Both the position numbers and the translations under genes were made by a program. The notes under the pieces were generated by a model. It saw only the letters and a list, made by a program, of their open reading frames with translations, ran no database searches and was not told where the DNA came from. Positions 6,147 through 12,224 of a stretch of DNA of 20,674 nt are shown piece after piece. The DNA is taken from positions 914-21,587 of IMG/VR virus record IMGVR_UViG_3300030110_002634; one strand, 5' to 3'. Position 1 is the first letter of the stretch. Every line of letters begins with the position of its first letter. The stretch comes from a virus.

Positions 6147-7202
6147 CTATCTTCTTAATTTTCCTCGTTTAGAATACCTTCTAAACCCTTTACGAACTTT
6201 ATTCCATAATATTGATAAAAAATCTTTTTGTCCCTTATATCTACCTGTTGTTGGGCCTGTTTTAAATCCTCTGTTTAAATCCAAAGCATCATATTTACCA
6301 GCCTTTACTCCATTCATCATTACTTTGATGACTTGTTGTGATGCTTTACCTAAAATCTTTGACATAGTGTTTATATCTTGAGCGACCATTTTCTTAGCTT
6401 CCGTAGAACTATATGCGGCGGGATAAGCGCCAAATCCACCCTGCCCAGCCGATTTAGTTTTAACTGATTTATAGTAGGTGGCGTCGTTTGTATCAGAATC
6501 GTCTGGTCCAGTCATAAATCGAAATACTTCATCGTCCTCTTCTATTGGTAATTTAGAAATAATATCAGTTTGTTTTGCTAAATCTCTTACATTATTAACA
6601 AGCTCATCTTCGACAAGAATTCCAATATCACCCCAATAATTGTATTTTACATATCCTTTAATTTGTCTGATTATTTTTTCTGTATTTTTTAAGTTTTTTA
6701 AAAAATCTCTCTTAACCTTTTCTCTTTTTGGATTCTTTCTTTCTTCTACTGGCTTTTTACCCACAACATATTCAACCTTTTTCATTTGGTCGTGCGTTTT
6801 ATCCAACATATCACCAGGTTTGTAATTTTTACCTTTGTTGATTACCATAAACACAACTGATTTAGGATTGATTGATTTGACGGTTCCCATAGCACCATTG
6901 TGTGGACAAGTCGGATTAATATCTTTTACGACATCTCCAACCCCATATGTGTAATTGTGAACTGATTCGAATTGTGATAAACTCGAAAGTATTTCTGCTT
7001 TTTTGGCGGGCGTTGAGCTTTTGTATGTACGTTTAATATAATCGTAATTTTTATCTATCTCTTTTTTAGCATCCTCTGGTTTATCACCACGCTTTACCAT
7101 AAGATTTAAAATCTTTTTCTTTTCGGCGGGACTCTCCGTAAGATTCATCAATTTTTTATACAATGATTTGTTTTTCACTATTTTTTCAACCAATTTTTCC
7201 AT
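6147..7202 (-). CDS. Unknown protein with a KOW/SH3-like domain (351 aa)
   Basis: No full-length family was recognised. Residues about 84-142 (TYGVGDVVKDINPTCPHNGA, MGTVKSINPKSVVFMVINKG, YKPGDMLDKTHDQMKKV) look like a small beta-barrel of KOW or SH3 type, a pattern I associate with recurring domains in T4-like phages of aquatic bacteria. The N-terminal 80 residues are helical and basic (LTESPAEKKKIL near 21). The C-terminal part contains EEDDEVFRFMTGPDDSD followed by an Ala/Gly-rich region and ends strongly basic (KGFRRYSKRGKLRR), consistent with nucleic-acid contact. The start overlaps the upstream gene by 25 bases with no obvious ribosome binding site, implying coupling. The gene lies in the probable internal-protein cluster, so virion packaging is possible. 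Confidence 0.78.
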   Translation of the reverse strand: MEKLVEKIVKNKSLYKKLMNLTESPAEKKKILNLMVKRGDKPEDAKKEIDKNYDYIKRTYKSSTPAKKAEILSSLSQFESVHNYTYGVGDVVKDINPTCPHNGAMGTVKSINPKSVVFMVINKGKNYKPGDMLDKTHDQMKKVEYVVGKKPVEERKNPKREKVKRDFLKNLKNTEKIIRQIKGYVKYNYWGDIGILVEDELVNNVRDLAKQTDIISKLPIEEDDEVFRFMTGPDDSDTNDATYYKSVKTKSAGQGGFGAYPAAYSSTEAKKMVAQDINTMSKILGKASQQVIKVMMNGVKAGKYDALDLNRGFKTGPTTGRYKGQKDFLSILWNKVRKGFRRYSKRGKLRR

Positions 7203-7564
7203 GTGTCGTAATCTACATAGTTTTCTATGTCACTAAGTGCTACCTTTTGTAAATTACTTTTCTTTCCTGTTCCGCCTTTTTGATGGATAATTTGATAAGC
7301 TTTTTTTCTGCCTCTATTTATTAGAAAAATACCGCCTGGTAAATTACTAATCTGCATCCCTTTTCTTGCTTTTACTTTCATACCCTTATCTCTATAAATC
7401 ATTTTATTACCACCTGGACCCGCAGTTGAATATTGTCCTGTGGGTTCCAAACGACCTGTCTTAACAAAAAGGTCAAATGGTCTTTTGACAAGAAAGTTTG
7501 TTGTATCACTTCCGTATACTGGATGTCTGTATTCCTCTGATAGTAGTTCTTTTAATTTAATCAT
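7178..7564 (-). CDS. Putative capsid-targeted internal protein (128 aa), function unknown
   Basis: The leader MIKLKELLSEEYRHPVYG has the form MIKLxxLLxE, matching the leaders at 8941 and 9534 and resembling T4 capsid-targeting peptides cut by gp21 after L-x-E; cleavage would follow E10. The rest is basic and beta-rich, with AGPGGNKMIYRDKGMKVKAR and NLPGGIFLINRGRKKAYQII, and ends in a Trp-containing helix. No known enzyme motif was seen. The ATG is four bases after the stop of the 371-residue gene with only a weak GGA upstream, and its 3' end overlaps the next gene, so it belongs to a translationally linked cluster. Confidence 0.78.
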   Translation of the reverse strand: MIKLKELLSEEYRHPVYGSDTTNFLVKRPFDLFVKTGRLEPTGQYSTAGPGGNKMIYRDKGMKVKARKGMQISNLPGGIFLINRGRKKAYQIIHQKGGTGKKSNLQKVALSDIENYVDYDTWKNWLKK

Positions 7565-7568
7565 ATTC

Positions 7569-8684
7569 TTATCCGTAATACTTTAAAATTAATTGTTTCA
7601 TTTTAGGTAACTGTAGAGCTCTAAATTTTTTCTGTAATCTTGGATTTTTATCATAGGCTTTATCTATCGTTACTATTAGGTTAGCGGTCTGTAAATCAAT
7701 ACCCTTTTCGTGTTGTTTATTTTTAAGAACCTTTTTAGCCACATCAACACCACTAACTTCATTTACGGATTCTTTTACTGGTGCTTGTCCTAATTTTTTT
7801 CTAATAACATTAATTTGTTTTTTAATTTTTTTCTGTGCAGGACTACCAGGCATCTCCCTCATAGCTTTTGCTAACAATATGATTTGTTGCATTTCTAATG
7901 AACTCATTTTTCTTTCAGCTTCATTTACGGATTCATTGAACCTTTTGTTTTTCAACATCTTCTTCATTTCAATAGCTTTATCATAGATGTATTCTATCTC
8001 AGGTAAAACCATATCATCATTTTGATTTCTAATACCTTTACTTAAATCTTTTAAACCTACCGATATACCATATGCAATTTTTTTGAGTTGTGAATAACCT
8101 GATGATGTGATATCTTCATTCTTTTTCTTTTTCTTACCCTTTTCTTTGTATCCACTTGCGAAAGCAGCTCTTCTCTGTGCATCGGAAGCGAATCCCTCCA
8201 CAGGCACCACCAAATAATTTCTTGATTTCTCAATATAATCCTTTGCTAAGGTAATCTTATCAGTCCACCAGCTAGGTAATGAATCCTCATTTGACATATT
8301 TTGTAATTGTCTGATTAAATCAATGGTATATTGTCCAATCAACTTCAATTTTCTTTCAACTGAAGCTACATCGGTGTGTCCATCTTCGTTAATTGATTCT
8401 TTTTTCATTTTTTTCTCCGGGTCATAGATAAAATCAGGTTCTGTAGCAATCTTATATCCTTTTCCAATATCCTTACCTTTGATAGCAAAGACGGATTCTT
8501 TCTTTTTTACCTTTTTTGGTAAATCATCATGTTTGGTAGCAGCAAACTTCTTAACATCTTTTTTCTTCATCTTTTTTGCTGCGTCCCTAGCTTTCTTAGA
8601 GAAATCACCAGCCTTAGCATCACCTTTTTGTATAGCTCTAACTATACCCATAAATTTTTGTTGTTGTTGTGATACTGCGGGCAT
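7569..8684 (-). CDS. Modular polyprotein with repeated ES(I/V)NE sites; N-terminal DUF3008-like domain
   Basis: Residues 1-60 (MPAVSQQQQKFMGIVRAIQK, then SKKARDAAKKM and KKFAATKHDDLPKKV) match the DUF3008 pattern. Later parts are short helical modules separated by near-identical linkers: KESINE (95-100), NESVNE (250-255) and KESVNE (304-309), each matching or close to the gp21 target (L/I)-x-E. Modules include LPSWWTDKITLAKDYIEKSR (136-155), SDAQRRAAFASGYKEKGKKK (167-186) and the C-terminal IDLQTANLIVTIDKAYDKN. The simplest reading is a polyprotein cut by the prohead protease into several small, basic, DNA-compatible internal proteins; this is inference. The start overlaps the upstream stop codon as TAATG. 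The protein could instead stay intact as a scaffold or core component. Confidence 0.8.
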   Translation of the reverse strand: MPAVSQQQQKFMGIVRAIQKGDAKAGDFSKKARDAAKKMKKKDVKKFAATKHDDLPKKVKKKESVFAIKGKDIGKGYKIATEPDFIYDPEKKMKKESINEDGHTDVASVERKLKLIGQYTIDLIRQLQNMSNEDSLPSWWTDKITLAKDYIEKSRNYLVVPVEGFASDAQRRAAFASGYKEKGKKKKKNEDITSSGYSQLKKIAYGISVGLKDLSKGIRNQNDDMVLPEIEYIYDKAIEMKKMLKNKRFNESVNEAERKMSSLEMQQIILLAKAMREMPGSPAQKKIKKQINVIRKKLGQAPVKESVNEVSGVDVAKKVLKNKQHEKGIDLQTANLIVTIDKAYDKNPRLQKKFRALQLPKMKQLILKYYG

Positions 8685-8941
8685 TACTTCATCTTTTTAA
8701 TAATAGAGTTAGCGTCTCTCATAAATTTAGTAACGCCATCCTTATATGATTTTTTCAAATCCGTACGCAACTTTTGGTTCTCTGGTCTTGGGTCTTGCAA
8801 TAAAATCTGTTCTATTTTGAACATCCTATCTCTAAGCTTGGCTTCTTCTTTGGACAACATTTGTAATTGTCTTTTAGCCTTTCTTACATCGTCCGGCCCC
8901 TCATTTAAGGTATCTTTAAAAAAATCAGCTAACTTAATCAC
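8684..8941 (-). CDS. Putative capsid-targeted small helical protein (85 aa), GTG start
   Basis: The frame is open upstream to a TTG at 8956, but the better start is GTG at 8941: it has GGAG nine bases upstream, forms a GTGA overlap with the stop of the preceding gene, and gives the leader MIKLADFFKDTLNEGPDD, which matches the MIKLxxLL leaders of the neighbouring genes. The leader ends LNE followed by Gly, a close fit to the T4 gp21 cleavage rule. The remaining ~70 residues form a charged coiled coil (QLQMLSKEEAKLRDRMFKIE) with a basic end. A T4-like internal protein or core component is plausible; no function can be assigned by family. Confidence 0.8.
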   Translation of the reverse strand: MIKLADFFKDTLNEGPDDVRKAKRQLQMLSKEEAKLRDRMFKIEQILLQDPRPENQKLRTDLKKSYKDGVTKFMRDANSIIKKMK

Positions 8942-9534
8942 TTTTCTTTTCTCCAACTACCACCAGCTGCTTTGTATTGTTTAGCAGCCCAAGCGTTTGC
9001 GTATGCTGATGGATAAACATCAAACTTCTTTTTGGCCTGTGATTTATAATAACTCCATTTGGATGGATTGGTTGGTACATTCTTCTCTAAAAATATATTT
9101 AATTTTTCCTCAACCTTATCTTTGATTTTTATATCATCTTTTCTGTTAATAATTACCATAACATGCATTTTAATAAAATTAGTATCTCTTTCAAAGTTAT
9201 CACCGATAATTCCACCGACAACCCCTAATTGAAATGAAGCGATATTACAAAGTTCGACAGAGTGTTCTATAGGGTCGTGGTCTAATTCTTCTCCGTTGAC
9301 AACCTGCTTTTCCATCTCAAATATATGGTCTAAATTTTTAGCAGCTTTTTTAATATATCCGTCTGCTAAATCGTTTTCAACCTTATCTAGCTTTTCAAAT
9401 AAAGCAACAGCCGATTGACAAATATCAAAGTGTTGGGTTTCATACCCCTTAACCGTAATATTTTTACCACCACCAAAATGGGATGGTTTTTCTTTTTCTT
9501 GCTCCTGTTCTAATAAAGGTATTAACTTAATCAT
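8938..9534 (-). CDS. Putative capsid-targeted protein with a C-terminal YPSAYAN module (198 aa)
   Basis: The leader MIKLIPLLEQEQEKEKP again has the MIKLxxLL form and an L-x-Q-E or LLEQE segment as a possible gp21 site. Residues about 30-150 are a mixed helical/beta domain with ICQSAVALFEKLDKVENDLA and FQLGVVGGIIGDNFERDTNF. The C-terminal 45 residues (NPSKWSYYKSQAKKKFDVYP, SAYANAWAAKQYKAAGGSWR) form a module I know as recurrent at the C-termini of many uncharacterised phage proteins; its role is unknown. The ATG lies four bases inside the upstream gene (ATGA overlap) and has AAGGA upstream. Confidence 0.8.
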   Translation of the reverse strand: MIKLIPLLEQEQEKEKPSHFGGGKNITVKGYETQHFDICQSAVALFEKLDKVENDLADGYIKKAAKNLDHIFEMEKQVVNGEELDHDPIEHSVELCNIASFQLGVVGGIIGDNFERDTNFIKMHVMVIINRKDDIKIKDKVEEKLNIFLEKNVPTNPSKWSYYKSQAKKKFDVYPSAYANAWAAKQYKAAGGSWRKEK

Positions 9535-9833
9535 GTGTTTTTCCTTTTAAATTGTTTAAATTTTACATCCATCTCAATCACATATTTTTTATAAAAATTT
9601 TGTAATTCTTTAATCTCTTGTCTGTAATCAGCATCACCATCTTTTGTATCTTGCGCTAAATCTTTTATCAATCTTTTTATGCTATCACCGACTTTTTTAA
9701 TATCTCTTTCTATGAATTTAAAATAATTATCAAATCCAGCAAACCCCATTTTAATTTTTTCTTCATCTAATTCTTGATATCTACTTAATCTAAAGTCTTT
9801 CCACTTATCAAGCATTTGTCTATTGTCAGCCAT
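9531..9833 (-). CDS. Unknown helical protein directly downstream of the prohead protease (100 aa)
   Basis: The protein begins MADNRQMLDKWKDFRLSRYQ and is almost entirely charged helix, with IERDIKKVGDSIKRLIKDLA and a second helix ELQNFYKKYVIEMDVKFKQF, ending in basic residues. No leader, signal peptide or membrane segment is visible. Its ATG overlaps the last base of the gp21 stop codon (TAATG) and its own stop overlaps the next start (ATGA), so it is tightly coupled to the protease. In T4 the scaffold gene 22 follows gene 21; this protein is far too short to be a full gp22 but could be a small core or scaffold component. This is positional inference only. Confidence 0.75.
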   Translation of the reverse strand: MADNRQMLDKWKDFRLSRYQELDEEKIKMGFAGFDNYFKFIERDIKKVGDSIKRLIKDLAQDTKDGDADYRQEIKELQNFYKKYVIEMDVKFKQFKRKNT

Positions 9834-10447
9834 TATATACCACTTATGATATCATTTATAATTTTTTCAGTTTTACACCAAACCCCACATTCAGCTGCAG
9901 AACGATTATTTTTATCAACGGATTCATTCATTGGATACATAAAAGCTCCATGCGTGGATGGATTGGAAACAAAATCAAAAGCTATCAATTCAAAATCGCT
10001 TTGTACCTGTTGAGCATCACCCTCTTCTATAGCTTCGACGGAACCTATGCCTCTGCTTGAAATACCTAATTTTATCCCACTCTTAAATAATTCTTTTAAT
10101 ATGTTACCGCTTGGAGTCCCTAATACCTCAACTGTTCCCATCAAGTCGTTGCTTTTCCAATACATATCTATAATATTGTGAGATGCATTTGATAAATTAA
10201 CAACCGAACTATCTGGATGGTCAAGCTCTCCTAAAGCTCTATTTTCCTTTATAAAATTATTATTATAATTTTTAGCCTCTCTCATAAGGATTTCTTTCGG
10301 ATATACTCTACCATTCTGATTTTTGGCTTCGGCTCTCTGCAATACACCCTTAACGATGAGTTTTCCGTTATTTTCTTTTATAGATTCTGTTATTTGTTTT
10401 TTTGATACGTCAAATGGTATATATTCAACCAATAAGTTTTTATCCAT
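9833..10447 (-). CDS. 21: Prohead protease, T4 gp21 type
   Basis: This serine protease matures the prohead by cutting scaffold, core and internal proteins. The 204-residue protein (T4: 212) has a conserved glycine/asparagine segment NGRVYPKEIL near residue 45, ALGELDHPDSS with catalytic-type His77, and LGISSRGIGS with the likely nucleophile at Ser130 or Ser131. FDFVSNPSTHGAFM follows. The start at 10447 is chosen because it overlaps the preceding stop as TAATG, has GGGAG upstream and aligns with family length; an ATG at 10528 would add 27 basic residues within the upstream gene. Its presence supports the idea that (I/L/V)-x-E sites in neighbouring proteins are real targets. Confidence 0.93.
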   Translation of the reverse strand: MDKNLLVEYIPFDVSKKQITESIKENNGKLIVKGVLQRAEAKNQNGRVYPKEILMREAKNYNNNFIKENRALGELDHPDSSVVNLSNASHNIIDMYWKSNDLMGTVEVLGTPSGNILKELFKSGIKLGISSRGIGSVEAIEEGDAQQVQSDFELIAFDFVSNPSTHGAFMYPMNESVDKNNRSAAECGVWCKTEKIINDIISGI

Positions 10448-11295
10448 TATTTTAGACTCCCTACTTTTGTAGCTAATTTTACTAATCTTTCTGAAATTTT
10501 TCCTAAAGCTTTGTGTGTATTTTTCCAATAATTTTTTGAATCAACATTTAATTCTGTTTTTAGCTTTAAATTCATTTTAATTACTTTATCTAATTCTTGT
10601 AGGGCATCTCTAACTTCTCTTACGGATTTACCAATCTTTTGTTTCGGAGTCATCGATTCGTCATTTCTCCAATCGTGATAACGACCTTCATTTAATGATT
10701 CATGTAATCCTTTTTGTGCGGCTTTTTTAATAAATCGCTTGAAATCTGGTTTGTTTGACATTTTTATGACGGGTGTTAATCCTCTTAACATATCACCAAG
10801 TTTAGCAATTACTTTTAATTCTTTTTCGTTTGCCCATTTGAAATTCCTTTCCCAATTTGGAGCGAAAATTAATGGATTCAACGAAACCTCACTAATTGAT
10901 TCTAATTTTTGTTTGACTATTTTAGCCTTTGATGGATTTACCCTATTGACACCAACAATAGCTTTTACACCTTTTCTTAAATTTTTTGATATCAACATTT
11001 TCGCTTCACCTGGCGAACCTGCATCAACGACAACAGTTGCGGTGTCGCTTGCATCATTACCTAACATAAATTTAACTGCAAATTTAGCTTCTTTGACTTT
11101 CATATAACCTCCTGCTGTGGCTATAGCCTTTTCTTTATCTTTATCTTTTTTGGATTTTGGTTTAGATTGAAATGCGTAAGGAGTTTTTGGGGGGCCTTCA
11201 CCACCATCTATATTACCTGTTACTGAAGCCTCTTCGAGTGCTTGATTGATTAACTCTCTTATTATCTCTTTTAATTTATCTATCGCCGATGACAT
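10447..11295 (-). CDS. Unknown protein with two ES(I/L)xE sites, probable prohead core or internal protein (282 aa)
   Basis: The N-terminus is an amphipathic helix (IDKLKEIIRELINQALEEAS) leading to VTGNIDGGEGPPKTPYAFQ and a Lys/Asp-rich linker. A recurrent phage segment of the form EASVTGNI...GPPKTPYAF is recognised but has no known function. Two linkers, LESISE (131-136) and HESLNE (198-203), match the (L/I)-x-E rule of gp21 and divide the protein into three segments; a first cut could follow LEE at 20-22. The last segment is a long helix pair. Position between portal and protease equals T4 genes 67 and 68, which encode prohead core proteins. AAGGAG precedes the ATG, which overlaps the upstream gene by 20 bases. 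Confidence 0.8.
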   Translation of the reverse strand: MSSAIDKLKEIIRELINQALEEASVTGNIDGGEGPPKTPYAFQSKPKSKKDKDKEKAIATAGGYMKVKEAKFAVKFMLGNDASDTATVVVDAGSPGEAKMLISKNLRKGVKAIVGVNRVNPSKAKIVKQKLESISEVSLNPLIFAPNWERNFKWANEKELKVIAKLGDMLRGLTPVIKMSNKPDFKRFIKKAAQKGLHESLNEGRYHDWRNDESMTPKQKIGKSVREVRDALQELDKVIKMNLKLKTELNVDSKNYWKNTHKALGKISERLVKLATKVGSLK

Positions 11296-12142
11296 TTTCT
11301 AGCTCCTTAATTAACTCATAATATCTCATAAGATTTACTATCTGCTTGTCTTTAACCACATTACCAACTTTAAGGTTTGGTATTTGATTGATAACTTCAC
11401 TTAATTTTATTTTTGTGACCTTATCATCAACTTTTATTAAGTAGTTTTTGAGTATTTTAGTAACCTTTGATACCTCAGAGCTGACCACCTCTTTTAAGGA
11501 ATTAGTATTGGATATGTTGTTGACATATTCTCTCAATAATTTCCTTTGAGGGTCATTTAAGGAACTATATTTGGCGTTGAATTTATCAACTAATAATTGA
11601 TAGGATAATAATCTAACGTCTTTATCTTCTTCTTTTAATTTTGAACCTTTTTTATTTTCGTTAAGAGTATTATTATCACGTGTGATGTATTCTATAATTG
11701 TATATCTGCCTTCAGTAATTGGAATAACATCAGTATGGGTATTTGATGAATGAAAAACTTTATAAATTGAGGCTAGAATTTTATAATTAGGAATTCTAAC
11801 CTTAAAGAAATCAGATACATTATAATTTTCTTTGATTTCTTTTATTAAATTAAATTTTTCTCTTTTTAAAACTGAATTATTTATATTTTGGCGTGATTTA
11901 ATTACCGCGTCTACTAAATAGGTAGCTTTATTTTCTGATTTAAAATTTTTATTGATTAATATATTATATAATTGGTTTTCTTTTCCAATTTCAGTTCTCT
12001 CATTAAAATATTTTTTAACTAGTTTAACGGCTTTAGAACTTTTTTCGTTTGCATTCAAAATATCGGCTGTCACTTGACGAGTCAACAACTCAAAAAGGAT
12101 GCCTGTGTTTTTTATCTTTGAATGTTTAACACTCTGCTTCAT
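11276..12142 (-). CDS. Unknown helical protein between portal and protease (288 aa)
   Basis: The protein begins MKQSVKHSKIKNTGILFELL and continues TRQVTADILNANEKSSKAVK, a helical N-terminal region of about 110 residues. A central part has TEGRYTIIEYITRDNN, and the C-terminal half is again helical (LLREYVNNISNTNSLKEVVS). It is basic and soluble, with no membrane segment. I have no confident family name. Proteins with the same opening pattern (K-x-KNTG-x-LFELL) occur in this genomic position in T4-like phages of aquatic bacteria, as I recall. Position just after the portal gene suggests a head-assembly role comparable to T4 gp67 or gp68. GGAG lies six bases before the ATG; a promoter-like octamer lies 50 bases upstream. 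Confidence 0.8.
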   Translation of the reverse strand: MKQSVKHSKIKNTGILFELLTRQVTADILNANEKSSKAVKLVKKYFNERTEIGKENQLYNILINKNFKSENKATYLVDAVIKSRQNINNSVLKREKFNLIKEIKENYNVSDFFKVRIPNYKILASIYKVFHSSNTHTDVIPITEGRYTIIEYITRDNNTLNENKKGSKLKEEDKDVRLLSYQLLVDKFNAKYSSLNDPQRKLLREYVNNISNTNSLKEVVSSEVSKVTKILKNYLIKVDDKVTKIKLSEVINQIPNLKVGNVVKDKQIVNLMRYYELIKELENVIGDR

Positions 12143-12192
12143 AAATTACTCCAAAAAAGTTTTCATACACTTTCATATACAAATATTCATAT

Positions 12193-12200
12193 ATAAATAT
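12193..12200 (-). promoter_or_regulatory. Candidate late-promoter octamer ATATTTAT after the portal gene
   Basis: The coding strand reads CTTT-ATATTTAT-ATATGAAT, in the 82-base gap between portal and the 288-residue gene, 50 bases before the ATG at 12142. The trailing ATGAAT resembles the copies at 119 and 16699. The opposite strand carries TATAAATA. Confidence 0.4.
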
Positions 12201-12224
12201 AAAGAAACATAATAATTATTCATA

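Noticed and set aside
8942-8956. TTG start at 8956 for the small capsid-targeting-like protein
   Set aside because: The GTG at 8941 has better spacing to GGAG, a GTGA overlap with the previous stop, and gives the MIKL leader shared with neighbours.
10373-10387. ESIKE near the N-terminus of gp21 as a self-cleavage site
   Set aside because: It lies at the start of the conserved protease fold just before the first strand, so it is probably structural; kept out of the cleavage-site list.
10448-10528. Longer N-terminus for the prohead protease from ATG at 10528
   Set aside because: It lies within the upstream gene without a suitable ribosome binding site; the TAATG junction and GGGAG favour 10447.
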